DNA of 64,000 bases from Macrostomum hystrix (GCA_950097015.1 CATNEN010000038.1:3765001-3829000); one strand, 5' to 3'. Numbered from the stretch's first letter, positions 24,606-37,484 are shown. The notes: generated by a model not told the origin, from the letters alone. Program-made: numbers and translations.

Positions 24606-27600
24606 TTAGTCGTCCTCGAAATCGTCCTGGTACTGGCGACTTCTCGACTTCTTAGAGCTCAGCGGGCGCCCTGACCGTTCACAGGGGTGATCAATTATCG
24701 ATTAAAGCCAAGTAGCAACTTTTTCAATACATCGACGATTAGACTCACAACATGATCAGTGACCAACAGCTGCCCTGTCACACCGCTGCCATCATGACCC
24801 ACCACTTCATCATGACCCACCACTTCATCATGACCCACCACTTCATCATGACCCACCACTGCTATGATGACCCACCACTGCTATCATGACCCACCACTTC
24901 ATCATGACCCACCACTGCTATGATGACCCACCACTGCTATCATGACCCACCACTGCCATCATGACCCACCACTTCTATCATGACCCACCACTGCCATCAT
25001 GACCCACCACTGCCATCATGACCCACCACTGCCATCATGACCCACCACTTCTATCATGACCCACCACTGCCATCACGACCAATCACTGCTATCATCACCC
25101 ACCACTTCTATCATGACCCACCACTGCCATCATGACCCACCACTGCCATCATGACCCGTCACTGCTATCATGACCCACCACTTCTATCATCACCCACCAC
25201 TTCAATCATGACCCACCACTGCTATCATGACCCACCACTGCTATCTTGACCCACTGATAATTTGCCCAAAGACTCAATTGACTGAAGTGACTCAAGTGAC
25301 TCACCTCCGTTTTCCCTGAGCCTGTCTCCGTCGCCGAACTCATCTTCCTCGTTGAAGTCGTCTCGCCGGCCGGAGCTCTTTAGCTTCTGCTTGCGGCGCG
25401 ACCCGTGACTCCGACTGCCGCCTTCCAGGCTTTCGGCAGCCGCTGCAGCAACTCCTTCGGTGATGTCCCGCGACACCTGGCGGGTGAGCTTCCTGCCAAC
25501 ACCGGCCATGGCGCCGGCGCGGTCCACCATGTCCTGCATCTCCGACTTAGGGATGTTGGTCAGGCGGGCCAAGTCCCCAAACAGGCGCTTGCGCTGCTCC
25601 TGGGTTGCGAAAGGCATGGGGATTAAATATATTTAATCACAATCCCTCCTTAAAATTCCTGTCCCTCCCTAAAATCCCAGTCCCTCTCTAACATCCGGAT
25701 CCCTTTCTAAAATCCCAGTCCCTCTCTAAAATCCCAGTCCCTCCCTAAAATCTCAGTTCCTCTCTAAAATCCCAGTCCCTCTCTATAATCCCAGTCCCTT
25801 TCTAAAATCCCAGTCCCTCTCTAAAATCCCAGTCCCTTTCTAAAATCCCAGTCCCTCTCTAAAATCCCAGTCCCTCTCTAAAATCCCAGTCCCTTTCTAA
25901 AATCCCAGCCTCTCTTTTAAAATCCCAGTCCCTCTCTAAAATCCCAGCCTCTCTTTTAAAATCCCAGTCCCTCTCTAAAATCCCAGTCCCTTTCTAAAAT
26001 CCCAGTCCCTCTCTAAAATCCCAGTCCCTCTCTAAAACCCCAGCCTCTCTTTTTAAATCCCAGTCCCTCTCTAAAACCCCAGTTCCTCTCTAAAATCCCA
26101 GTCCCTCTCTAAAATCCCAGTCCCTCTCTAAAATCCCAGTCCCTCTCTAAAATCCCAGTCCCTCTCTAAAATCCCAGTCCCTCTCTAAAATCCCAGTCCC
26201 TCTCTAAAATCCCAGTCCCTCTCTAAAACCCCAGCCTCTCTTTTTAAATCCCAGTCCCTCTCTAAAACCCCAGTTCCTCTCTAAAATCCCAGTCCCTCTC
26301 TGAAATCCCAGTCCCTCTCTAAAATCCCAGTCCCTCTCTAAAATCCCAGTCCCTATCTAAAATCCCGGTCCCTCTCTAAAATGCTAAACCCCTCTCTAAC
26401 AGGGGGTGAGTGGCAGAGCGGTCAAACGCTTTTGTCTCCTCACACCAAGGTCCCTGAGCTCGATTCAGCGGCAAGGCAAAATTTTTTTGGGGAGCAGCCG
26501 CGGAGAGATGGCTTGGATAATCCTCCAATTGACGCCCTAGAGGGCCAACCTCCAGGGCACAGTGAAACTGTACGCTAGCCCCGATGATAAGGAAGTCAGG
26601 GCAGGTGTGACCACCTGTGTGAGTGTGCGCCCAGTAGTCAGCGGAATGGCCTCCTTTAAAACTGACAGGTGATTCGAAAGCGGCGCACTCTCACCTCCAG
26701 CGACTTCTGCAGGTCGGCCTCCATCTCCCTGTCCAGATGCTCCTGCTGGCGCTTCATCTCTAGGCGCATCTCCTCCTCCATAGACATCATCGAGTTGCGG
26801 AACTTGGCGTCCAGGGACAGCTCCAGCACGTAGCGTGCGATTTGACTGAAAAAAGCAGTAAATTCATGGATTTCTGTCGATGGGAAGTCAGGAAGCACTT
26901 TGAAGAGCAAATCACAGCGGAGATCGATGTTTAGCATTAAAGCAATTAACAAAGATATTGACAGCGAGAGATGAAGATCTGTAAAATTAAAGTTTAGAAT
27001 ATCTGAATCCCTTAGAAAACTCAACCCCGCTCCAAACCCACCCAACCCACTCCAAACCTCTCAACCCCACTCCAAACCTCTCAATCCCACTCCAAACCTC
27101 TCAACCCCACTCCAAACCTCTCAATCCCACTCCAAACCCCTCAACCCCACTCCAAACCCCTCAACATCACTCCAAAACCCTCAACATTACTCCAAACCCC
27201 TCAACCCCACTCCAAACCCCTCAACCCCACTCCAAACCCCTCAACCCCACTCCAAAACCCTCAACATTACTCCAAACCCCTCAACCCATTCCAAACCCCT
27301 CAACCCCACTCTAAACCCCTCAACCCCACTCCAAACCCCTCAACCCCACTCTAAACCCCTCAACGCCACTCCAAACCCCTCAAAATCACTCCAAACCCCT
27401 CAACATTACTCTAAACCCCTCAACCCATTCCAAACCCCTCAACCCCACTCCAAACCCCTCAACATTACTCTAAACCCCTCAACCCATTCCAAACCCCTCA
27501 ACCCCACTCTAAACCCCTCAACCCCACTCTAAACCCCTCAACCCCACTCCAAACCCCTCAACATTACTCTAAACCCCTCAACCCATTCCAAACCCCTCAA

Positions 27601-30600
27601 CCCCACTCTAAACCCCTCAACCCCACTCCAAAACCCTCAACCCCACTCCAAACCACTTAACAGGACTAAAGACTCAAATATTACGGTTTCAAATTTTATA
27701 TACTTTTTAATACTTATATAGATAGCACTCCAAAGATATTTATAACATTTGTATCTCGTTCAAAATGTTGAACAACAATTTCTAAGCCAAATAGGGCAAT
27801 AATGCAATGATTTTTTGTCAGGGATCAAAGCGCATAACGACAATCAGCCTCGCTAGCGTCAATAAACACTTTTATTGAAATGTCGAAGAGAGACAGAAAG
27901 CAGAGCGGAAATATTTTCCTAAGAAATCCTAAATTATTTTCTTCTGCGGATTCTAAGTTTCCTCAGCTGGGGAACAACTTTGCGTCAGGTCATAGTTTAT
28001 TAAGCACGGGTGCGTGCGCAAGTGCTGTTTAATTAGATATATTTTTTTGTCTGGGGAATTCCTTGAGATTTTTTTAGGGGTATCCCGGTTCTATTTTTAG
28101 CATCGCCGCATTACTAAATAAGGTCAAGGTCACACGGAAAATTTTTTTTTGCTTAGGACATTTTAAAACAAAAAAACTTCGTGCATTATACACAGTTTAC
28201 AGCTAAACATATTGTTTGCAAATAGAAAAAGTAAGAAAAAAACCTTTCAATTCCAGGAAACATTATTTTATTCCGAAGTACAATCATCACTTCGCCTTAG
28301 TTTCTGCTCTGTAATTTGCCAACTAAAATTCTAATTTTAATTGGCAAATTACCGACTTGCTAAATTAGTTTTTTCTCAAAGACGCACAGAGAAAATAAAA
28401 CTTTTAACTGGCACTTACCTTCCAGGGCTAAAAAGTAATTGCAATATATTTATTGTTAGTAGAAATTTTAGTAAAATAATGAATATTAACAATTTTAAAC
28501 TCACTAAAGTGAATGAAACATTTAGGGCATGAAAATCTATGAGCTCAAAAACTTTCTCGTAGCATAATTAATTTCTGGTTTTTAGTCTTTGTAAGAACAA
28601 AGCACAAAATGCATAAATTATGTTAAAAAAATAGCGTATTCCTTAGAGCAAATAATTTGTTAGAATTTTTAACAGTTCTGTCTAAAAGCCAGGTGACACT
28701 CCTGCCTAACTAGTGAATAACAGGTAGCACTCCTGTCCAACACTAGCACTCTTAACTAACAGGTAACACTCAAGTTTAACAGGCAACACTCCTGTCCAAC
28801 AGGTAGCACTCCTGTCCAACAGGTAGCACTCCTGTCCAACAGGTAGCACTCCTGTCCAACACTAACACTCTTAACTAACAGGTAACACTCAAGTTTAACA
28901 GGCAACACTCCTGTCTAACTCGGGGCTTGTAGCAAAACTCGCTTGCAGGGCGGAGGCTGAAGCGTTCCACTCACCCGTGTCCGCTGCGATCCAGCGCCCT
29001 AGCTGCGTCCTGCTCCTCCTTATCCACCGTCTGCTTCACTTCGTCCTCCTTTTCTAGTTTTCGTCGCTCAAGTCGCTCTTTAAGCAGCATCTCCTGCTGC
29101 CGTTTCTCCCGGTCCATCTGCTCAGTGAGGTTGGCCACCTGAGCAGGGGGTGACGGATTCAGAACAAGGTAATTGACTCCGCCTGACATTTTAGGACGAA
29201 TTCATACGAGTTCAAACGCCCAGTTTTTGATGAACTCCACACAATCCAGCAGCCACCCCACTCCATTCAGCACCCACCTCACTCCATCCAGAACCAACCC
29301 CACTCCGTGAAGCACCCACCTCACTCCCTTTAGCACCCACCTCACTCCGTCCAGCACCACATCACTCCATTGACCACCCAGCTCCCTCGGTTCAACATTC
29401 ACCTCACTCTATCTAGCACCCACCTCCCTCCGTAAAAAGCTTAGAGTTAATAATTATTAGATACCGAATAAAGTGATGGATTGGCAATATATGTAGACGC
29501 ACTTAACAGGCTCAAAACAAGACCAACCTGATTGCGGTGGCTCTGCAGAATCTGGTCTAGTCCGCGGATGTCCATGTCTTCGCCGACGCCGGAGCCGCTC
29601 ATGCCGGCCTCGGCTAGCCGAGCCTCCAGCTGGGCCTCCAGCTCCCGCAGCACCTTCTCCTGCCTGTAGATAAGTCCCCGCCGACGAGCCTGCCCAGTCT
29701 GCAGCCGGCCGATGGACTCGCCAAGCCGCACCTCCTGCTCCCTTAAAGCCTTCGCCGTCTCAGCTGCCAGACTGTCACGCAGCCGCTGACGTCCCAGACG
29801 GCTCTCGTCGGCTAGTCGGCGCTTCTCCTCCTCCATGCGGGTGGCGAGCCGCGCCTCGAGCTTGGCGGCCTCCGGGCCGCCGGCCTTCTGCTCGTCCAGG
29901 GCCAGCTTGGCCTCGCGCGTGTCCCGCTGCAGGCGGGACATTGCTGCCCTGCGGGCTGCCAGCTTCGCCTCGAGGCCCTGGATTGAAGAGGAATCCAGAT
30001 GGGATCGGATGTTATTTTACTTTATTCACTATTTTCTTACTATTGACCTACATATACAAAGTCTAATTCTTTTAAGCATCGAAGCATTAAGAGTAATTGA
30101 CCCAGGAATCGACAGCGAGAGGAAAACATTAGGTTTACACAGATTTCTGGGCAAAGAATATTACCTTAGTAATTGACTTTTCATCAAACTTTGTTTTTAA
30201 CAAAATCTTTAGATGTGGCATCCGTTAGAAAGATTATTAATTAAACTTAAGACAAACCCCTGAAACCCTCAACCCCGCTCCAACCGCATCAAACCCTCAG
30301 CGCCGCCCCGTCCCCTCAAACCCTCAACCCCGCCCCAAACCCCTCAAACCCTCTACCTAACCCTAAACCCCTTCCAACACCTCAACACCGCCCCAACCCC
30401 TCAAACCCTGCCCCAAACCCCTTCCAGACCCTCAAACCCGCCCCAAACCGCTCAAACCCTCAACCCCACTCCAAACACCTCAAACACCCAACCTAGCTCC
30501 AAGCCCGTCAGCCCTTCAACCACTCTCTAAACCCCTCAAACCCGCAACCCAGCTCCAAATCCCATAAACCCTCGAGCTCACTCCAACCTCTAACCCCGCA

Positions 30601-33600
30601 TTACAATGCCCGCAGAACCGTGTATCAAAGCGCACCTTCTCCTGCCGCAGCCGGCTCAGCTGAAGGCTGTTCCCCAGAGCCAGCATCTGTCTCTCATGCT
30701 CCTCAACAATCTGTTTGCGCGCCAGCTCATCCGTGTCAGTCTGCAGTGTCAGCGCCTTCTGCAGCACCAGGTCCTGGCCGCGCTTCACCTCGGCCAGCTC
30801 GGCTTCGCGAGCCGCTCGGGCGGCGGCGAACTTCACCTGCCTGCTGGCGAGCTTCTCCTCCAGTCGGCGCTGGTTGCGCTGCTGCTCGTTGCGCTTGTCT
30901 TCTGCAGAAAAATTTTCACACAAAGATGTGATCTGCGTTAGCTTGGCACTCAGCCAATCGGAGTTGAATTTGGGACAGGCCAATGAGAGAGAGCCTTAGC
31001 CCGAACCAATGAAAGTAATTTTACTATCTAGTAGCCAATCAATGAGGCCTTATGTCTTATCCGATGGGACTATCTTCCGTTCCAGCCGATTCTCCAGCCT
31101 ATGGGGCCAAGCTTAGCGCTCGGTTAATAAGATTAGAATGGGATTCTTTAGAATGGGATTCTTTAGAATGGGATTCTTTAGAATGGGATTCTTTAGAATG
31201 GGATTCTTTAGAATGGGATTCTTTAGAATGGGATTCTTTAGAATGGGATTCTTTAGAATGGGATTCTTTAGAATGGGATTATTTAGAATCAGATTCTTTA
31301 GAATGGGATTCTTTAGAATGGGATTCTTTAGAATGGGATTCTTTAGAATGGGATTCTTTAGAATGGGATTCTTTAGAATGGGATTCTTTAGAATGGGATT
31401 CTTTAGAATGGGATTCTTTAGAATGGGATTCTTTAGAATGGGATTCTTTAGAATGGGATTCTTTAGAATGGGATTCTTTAGAATGGGATTCTTTAGAATG
31501 GGATTCTTTAGAATGGGATTCTTTAGAATGGGATTCTTTAGAATGGGATTCTTTAGAATGGGATTCTTTAGAATGGGATTCTTTAGAATGGGATTCTTTA
31601 GAATGGGATTCTTTAGAATGGGATTATTTAGAATCAGATTCTTTAGAATTCGCCTTCACTCACTCCTGAACTTGTCGACCTGTCGCCGGTGCAGATCCAG
31701 CATCCGGCCGACTTCCTCCTCGCTGAGCCCCAGCTGCTGGCTGAGCTCCTCTTCCGCCAGAGCCTCGCCGTTGCTTTTCTCCTGCAGCAGGTCGTCTCGA
31801 AGCGCAATCAGCTGGCCGCAGTCGCGCGAGTCTAAATCTTCGTGCATCGCCGACAGCGCCGAGTTGCGTGACTCCAACGCGTCGGCGAGAGCGTCGGCTG
31901 CTCTTTCAGGATCCGACGTGTCGGTGCCGGCCTCAACCCGGTCGGCCATTTTTCTCAGCGACATGGCGTGCCGGCGTTCAAGATCCGCGGCCTGAGCTTC
32001 GCGAGCCTGTCGTAGGCGTTCCGCCAGGGCCTTCTTTTGCAGCTGATAAGCTGCGGACAGGATGGGGACATCGTGACGGAGTGACATCGTGACGGAGTGA
32101 CATCGTGATGAAGTGACATCGTGACGGAGTGACATCGTGACGGAGTGACATCGTGACGGAGTGACATCGTGACGGAGTGACATCGTGACGGAGTGACATC
32201 GTGACGGAGTGACATCGTGATGAAGTGACATCGTGACGGAGTGACATCGTGACGGAGTGACATCGTGACGGAGTGACATCGTGACGGAGTGACATCGTGA
32301 CGGAGTGACATCGTGACGGAGTGACATCGTGACGGAGTGACATCGTGACGGAGTGACATCGTGACGGAGTGACATCGTGACGGAGTGACATCGTGACGGA
32401 GTGACATCGTGACGGAGTGACATCGTGACGGAGTGACATCGTGACGGAGTGACATCGTGACGGAGTGACATCGTGACGGAGTGACATCGTGACGGAGTGA
32501 CATCGTGACGGAGTGACATCGTGACGGAGTGACATCGATAGTTGATTGATAATTGATAGCAGGAACTCTACTCAAACAAATCTTACATTTCTCAAACGCC
32601 TCCTTCTGTTTTAGCAGAGACTTCTGATAAGCGGCCATTATCTTTTGCCTTTCGCTGTCGCTTAACTTCTGATCCCTAACCAGTCCGCCCAGCTGCAGCC
32701 GCCGGGACTCCATCAGCTGCTCCATGCCGTAGGCAGCCTCCTCGTCGGCAGCCATCTGCTGCGCAAGCAGCTGCCGACGTCGGGCCAGAGTTGACTCCAT
32801 GCCGGCGCACTGGCGCAGTCGCTGATTCGCCAGGCGGCCCTCCAGCCTGGCCACTCCGGCCTAAGAATCGATGGGTAAAATTGTCCGAGATTTCTTCATT
32901 TCCTTCTGAAAAACCGCACACCACATCTGCCTACCTTCAGGTTGGCCATCAGGGCATCCGCCTTCTCGGCGCCGAGCTTTGGCAGACTGGAAAGCCGACG
33001 CCGCAGTCGCGCGATCTCTAACTGGGCCGCCGAGTCCAAGCTGGCAGCCCGCTTGGCCTCCTCCTCGGAAGCCGCCTCCGCTTCTTCAGCAGCCGCAGCC
33101 TCCGTTGACACGCTTCTCGATTGACGATTCTTAAGTCGCTCTTCCCTGGCCTCTTCAAGCTCCTCATCGACTCGCGCCTATGTAAAAGGTCACGAATACG
33201 TCAATCATCAGTAGTTTTTATACGAGTAATAGACTATTCATCTTTAAGCACCCACGCAGTGTGTTTCTTTGCTAGATTTAACAGCTTTATCAAATTAGTA
33301 TAGTAGACTAGCTTTTTAAACCCCCTTTAGGCAGTGCCTTGATTATTTTATTTGTTTAGAATAAGCGGAATGTACGCGCAAAAATCAGAAGACGGAAAGG
33401 TAACAAAAAAGATTGTCATAACAAAAAATTATAATTCTTTCTAAGTTATATAGGGTAGCTTGTACGAATAGGGTTAGGGGTCAGGAGTTCCGAATGGGAA
33501 ACAATTTGAGCGAAATTTAAGCTCGAAAATCTAATTGTTTTTTATTATTAACTACCGATAATAACAGTTCACATTTTTCAATATACTGAGCGCATTACTA

Positions 33601-35094
33601 CCTGAGCATCCGCCAGTTGGTCAGTGTGCTCACGCAGCAGCCGCTGTCTAGTGTCCTCATCAATGACACCGTCGGCTGCCAGACGGTTAAGCAGGGCGCC
33701 GACTAACTGCCAGAGGCCGAGAAGACGAGCTCGCCAGAGGTCTCGCTCCTGGCGCGCGGTGGCCGCCCAGTCCTGGTTTATGAGCTCCTGCTCGCCCTCT
33801 TGTCTGTGAGATGAGTGTGAGCACGGTTGAAGAAAGCTTTACTTGCTTTACTTTTCCTTCGATTTCGACAATCGCAAACTCCTCTTCCATTCACCAGTCA
33901 ATGCTTCTTAGCAAAATCATAACGACGCATTTCGACTCAAATCTTACTCAGTGACCTGAGCCAGGGCGTCAATCATAGCGAGTCGCTCAGCCGCCTGCGC
34001 CGCGTCAATCTGCAGCAGCCGGAGCCTCACCAGGATGCTTTCCTCGCCGTTCTTCTCGCCTGCGTCTTCCAGTGGGATCAGCGACTGTCGGCCGTTGCTT
34101 GTTTCTAAAGTTTCGGTTTGTCGTCGTATCGAGCGCAGTCTCAGAGAGTCACCACGCGACACAGCTGAAGCCCGACGGAAACTCTAAAGTACAAAGAATT
34201 CCTAATTCAGTGAAAAATTTTCCAATGCGATACAGTATAATGGTAGCAAAGAATGTTTATATCTTACAGGATCAGCCTCTTCAACTTTTCCATGATTTCG
34301 GTCTAGGCAAGTCATGCTATTGCTGAATTTCTGCAAAAAAATAGTAGTCACATTGTTCTCGTTTGAGACATTGTGATATTATTGTCCTCGTATTATAATC
34401 CAATGTACAATGCACAATCAGACTCACAACTCCGCAGTTTCGCTCTGCCCCAGGGGAGTAGAGACAGCTCAGAAAGCTAGTGTTGTAGGTGCGGCTGCGA
34501 AACTAAAAATTGTAAGTCAGAAATGAGGTTTTTTCTGGATAATGTTGAGGACATTTACAATACAGTAGCAACGTTGCCTGTAAAAGCTGTATGCAAGCAT
34601 TTAAAGTGCCACAAAAGAACCTGAAAATGTATTTGATAAGCAGATGGACTGAAGTAAACTAAAAAATTGTTTCCCTAATGATTTTTCTGGATGATCGTAT
34701 GCCACAAATATATATTAAACGTACTGCAGTAAATCCGAAAAATGTTCTGAAAAGTTCTTTATAAACACGTTGATTGTGTGAAAGATAGACTGCTGGTAGT
34801 AATTATATTCGAATAAATGGAAGTAAATATATAAATAACTAATAAATATAAGTTTTGACACTACCATACTGTTGTTATTTATTTATAAAACACACAGTTT
34901 TATAGGAAAAACGACATGACAATTATTTTCGGTTGACTAAGCCATACCTTCATATGGAAGCAGCTGATCCATAGTAAAATAAACGCAATAAAAAAGCCAA
35001 CTATCAGACCAATGATAAGTCCAACAGCAATATATCCGGAGTTATCTTCTGCGACTCCTTTAGCATCTACTTCAAAACGTGCGCACGTTGACAT
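24606..35094 (-). CDS. single-pass membrane coiled-coil protein, EVC-like
   Basis: Thirteen exons in order: 34948-35094, 34428-34502, 33948-34183, 33602-33803, 32935-33177, 32587-32860, 31664-32050, 30636-30901, 29528-29977, 28975-29138, 26695-26845, 25305-25599, 24606-24670. All 12 junction phases agree, giving 984 residues. Residues 21-44 form one membrane helix (GYIAVGLIIGLIVGFFIAF). The rest is long, charged, helical coiled coil (MEEEKRRLADESRL, MKRQQEHLDREMEADLQ). The tail ends in DDFEDD. The layout (N-terminal anchor, coiled coils, about 990 residues) and a near-C-terminal motif LFGDLARLTNIPKSE, close to LAALARVP in EVC, suggest an Ellis-van Creveld protein: a membrane component at the base of cilia that acts in Hedgehog signalling. 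This homology is from memory; EVC2 or another coiled-coil membrane protein remains possible. Donors include unusual GTGCGC (exon 8) and GTTGGT (exon 9). Confidence 0.75.
24790..25255. repeat. 19-bp minisatellite in last intron of the EVC-like gene
   Basis: About 24 copies of ATGACCCACCACTGCCATC with TTCTATC and TTCATC variants. Confidence 0.95.
25640..26395. repeat. 19-bp minisatellite in EVC-like intron 11
   Basis: About 39 copies of CCTCTCTAAAATCCCAGTC. Blocks of variants (CCTCTCTTTTAAAATCCC) recur, showing segmental copying within the array. Confidence 0.95.
26400..26655 (+). mobile_element. SINE family B with tRNA-like head
   Basis: Head GGTGAGTGGCAGAGCGGTCA (A-box-like) and GAGCTCGATTCAGC (B-box-like), then the family B body (GGAGCAGCCGCGGAGAGATGG, ACGCCCTAGAGGGCCAACCT). 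It lacks the extreme 3' end. It is inserted at the end of the 19-bp array in the same intron. Confidence 0.85.
27020..27660. repeat. 20-bp minisatellite in EVC-like intron 10
   Basis: About 32 copies of CCAAACCCCTCAACCCCACT, with AACATTACT variants repeating in groups. Confidence 0.95.
27665..28685. other. AT-rich part of EVC-like intron 10
   Basis: Very AT-rich, no exon or element recognised between the two arrays of this 2.1-kb intron. Confidence 0.5.
28690..28915. repeat. 20-bp array of AACAGGTAGCACTCCTGTCC in EVC-like intron 10
   Basis: About 11 units. Each contains CAACAG|GTAG, a joined acceptor/donor-like sequence. A larger block of about 120 bp is repeated twice. Confidence 0.9.
29225..29435. 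repeat. degenerate CACTCC...AGCACCCACCT array in EVC-like intron 9
   Basis: About 10 imperfect copies of a 19-20 bp unit. A similar degenerate cluster lies in the GT31 gene intron at 50.25 kb. Confidence 0.85.
30255..30600. repeat. degenerate CCAAACCCCTCAAACCCT array in EVC-like intron 8
   Basis: Diverged units close in sequence to the 20-bp array of intron 10 of the same gene (27.0-27.66 kb), suggesting spread between introns or a shared ancestor. Confidence 0.8.
31136..31650. repeat. 15-bp minisatellite in EVC-like intron 7
   Basis: About 34 nearly perfect copies of GAATGGGATTCTTTA; two matching variant units (GGGATTATTTAGAATCAG) lie near each end. Because 15 is a multiple of 3, more than one frame stays open; these frames are artefacts. 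Confidence 0.97.
32067..32536. repeat. 16-bp minisatellite in EVC-like intron 6
   Basis: About 29 copies of GACATCGTGACGGAGT, almost identical to each other, implying recent expansion or homogenisation. The array keeps all three minus-strand frames open. Confidence 0.97.
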
Positions 35095-35099
35095 TTTTG

Positions 35100-36380
35100 G
35101 ATGCTTTTAAAAGATAGCTTACGTCGCCATTTAGACAGCTTAAAAACGTAAAAACACAAATAACCGTGATCTTAAGGCTTTTCAGGCTATAAGAAAGCAC
35201 CTGATTAGAAATTATAATGACTAGAAATTATTATATCAATCATATTATTTCACCGGTTATCATTTTGAAAGACTTAGTGACAAAGTCAACAATAATTAAT
35301 TTGAAAATAACGCGTTGCAGGTTCATATTTTTGTTAAATTCAAAATAAAAAACTGAGTAATAGTATACATTAGCATATCTATTGTTAGCTAAGTGTGTGT
35401 TTTTTGTTTAAAAAGTATCATTTGTAGGCTTTTAAAATGTGAATTATAATTAATATTTCCTAGAACTATAAATATATTCGCGATAGGCGATAGCAAAAGA
35501 CAATACAATAGACAAAAGTCAACAACTTTTGTCCACCTAGCGACAATAGTTACTGTCTCGCATTGGTTTACGTTACAAAAAATTTCATAATAATAATTCT
35601 TCATTTGCATTGCTCTCACTAGTCAACATAAAAACTGAGTAAGGACTACATGAAATGAATATTTGATAGGATGCACGAGATCTAGAAACGGTAATATAAA
35701 AAGATATAACCTTTCGCTAGCCTAGGAATGGCTAAGAATTACAAAAATATAAAATTCACTTATTAGTTCAATAATTCAAAGATAACTAAGACTATCAATT
35801 CTTAATCTGTAGTTAAAGTTATTTGGTATTTAATTTACATATGTTACTTGTACCTACTTTAATAAATTGCTTTGTAAGAGATTCTAGTATCACTTTAGCT
35901 ATTTAGCAAAAATTTATGCAATTTTCATAATGATTAGCTAACTATTGACAAAAGGACTTTGTGATTTGGGTTGGTTAGATAAATTTTATCAATATTCAGC
36001 TCTAGATTTTTCTATTTTGTTATTACAAAACTATTTTGTAAATAAAAGTATGTGTTAGAGCACAGTACCCACTACATTATATTTTTAACAGTTCTTTAAA
36101 GGTTATAGCCATTTAGCTTTTTTGTATAAATTAATTTTTTACCATTTTTGGTTCATGATCTTAAAAATGAAACTGCTATTGTTTCAGTCAATGCTAGAAT
36201 TGTGTTTGTCTTTTCAGCTAGGCCTACTTACTTAAGAAAGTATTTAATTGCTGCCTCTTCTACAGTCAATAAAGCAAGATCTAGACTGTTGTCCACATCA
36301 TATGCAGCATTTTCGGTCCATTGCTACATATATCACTATTCCAAGTAGTAAACAGTGGCAGAGCATTGGGCATAGATTTT
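35100..36380. other. AT-rich spacer between divergently transcribed genes
   Basis: The EVC-like gene reads left and PCBD reads right from this 1.29-kb stretch, so it should hold both promoters. No clear core promoter element was identified. Confidence 0.5.
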
Positions 36381-36385
36381 TCACC

Positions 36386-36992
36386 ATGGAGGCTGAAGCA
36401 CAGAAATCGAATAAGGTGAAAGCATACCTTGTATTACATCTATAACATTATAATTCAATAATTCAACAATTTACTTTTATATTCTCCACAAGGTAGCTAA
36501 GCTGACACCTGAGCAGAGACAGGAGCTGCTGAATCCGCTGCTGGAGCGAGACTGGAAGCTCGTCGTCAACCGCGATGCCATCTTTAAGAGCTTCAAATTC
36601 AAGAACTTTCAACAGGTCAGTCTGGACTTCGCTACATAATTTTATATGCGCAGTTGATTTGTTCTAAAATGTGAAGTGAAATGCGATTTGGAGAAACTTG
36701 TTCTTCGCTAATGTTAGCTAGAGAATTCCATTTAGACTTAGGTAAGATATTTTAAAGCGTTAACCGCTTTAAAATTTCAAATTTCAAAGCTGAACTGCAT
36801 CATTCCCAGGCCTTCTCCTTCATGACCCACGCGGCCCTGAATGCCGAGAAATTCGACCATCACCCGGAGTGGTTCAACGTGTACAGCCGAGTTGACGTCA
36901 CCCTGACAACTCACTCCTGCAGCGGCCTCTCCAACAAGGACGTGAAACTTGCCGGCATTATGGACAACGCGGCTGCGAAGTTTGCCGGCTAA
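36386..36992 (+). CDS. PCBD: pterin-4a-carbinolamine dehydratase / DCoH
   Basis: Small enzyme that dehydrates 4a-hydroxytetrahydrobiopterin while tetrahydrobiopterin is recycled after aromatic amino-acid hydroxylation. In vertebrates it also acts as dimerisation cofactor of HNF1. Exons 36386-36415, 36493-36615 and 36810-36992, all phase 0, give 111 residues, close to the usual 104. Diagnostic features: [13 protein letters not shown] in exon 2, then [14 protein letters not shown] with the HH-PEW active-site region, and the C-terminal [15 protein letters not shown] block. The first exon codes for only [10 protein letters not shown], and a short variable N-terminus is normal for the family. The exon 2 acceptor is CACAAG rather than CAG. 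The protein looks complete and functional. Confidence 0.95.
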
Positions 36993-36999
36993 AATCACT

Positions 37000-37230
37000 T
37001 AACTTTCATGTTCGCATCATGCTACTGTCTGTTCATCTTTTAGTAGTGTAGCGTGCATTTTAAGTAGGAAAATTGGAATGATTTTTTCAACTTTTTACTT
37101 AATTATTTATTAGTAAGACTCACATCGTGCATATATACATCGTATTTCATTTTAATCGCTGATAATTAAATTTTTACATGCTCAATCATCCAATTTGACT
37201 TTGTCGTGTATAGTTTCATTATTTTCAGTT
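37000..37230. other. 3' flank of PCBD
   Basis: AT-rich, with no gene. The nearest polyadenylation-like motifs are ATTAAA variants around 37165. Confidence 0.4.
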
Positions 37231-37235
37231 TATTG

Positions 37236-37480
37236 GCCTTGGAGAGAAGGCTTGGGGGCTTGTCGTGCAATTTACGCCCTTAAGGGCCAACCTCCAGGGC
37301 ACAGTGAGACTGTACACTGCCTGACAATGAGAATGTCAGGGCAGATGTACACACCTGTAAGAGTGTGTGCTCAGGAGTCAGCGAAATGTGCAGAATTGCC
37401 TCACCGCTGGCTGCAGACTGCTGTCACCAAATGATGTACGATTGCCTGCAGCACTCCTGCAATTATCATTATTATCATAA
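37236..37480 (+). mobile_element. SINE family B, 5'-truncated
   Basis: Matches the family from GGAGAGAAGGCTTGGGGGC through ACGCCCTTAAGGGCCAACCT to CTCCTGCAATTATCATTATT. Confidence 0.85.
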
Positions 37481-37484
37481 TTAC

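Noticed and set aside
31052-31995. Two long plus-strand frames (DSLEW and MGFFR repeats)
   Set aside because: The 15-bp period keeps frames open by arithmetic. The array lies in a minus-strand intron with phase-matched exons on both sides.
31656-32854. 287- and 299-codon minus-strand frames through the 16-bp array
   Set aside because: They merge real exons of the EVC-like gene with the intron array; a donor (AAAT|GTAAGA) and acceptor (CCGCAG) remove the array and restore phase.
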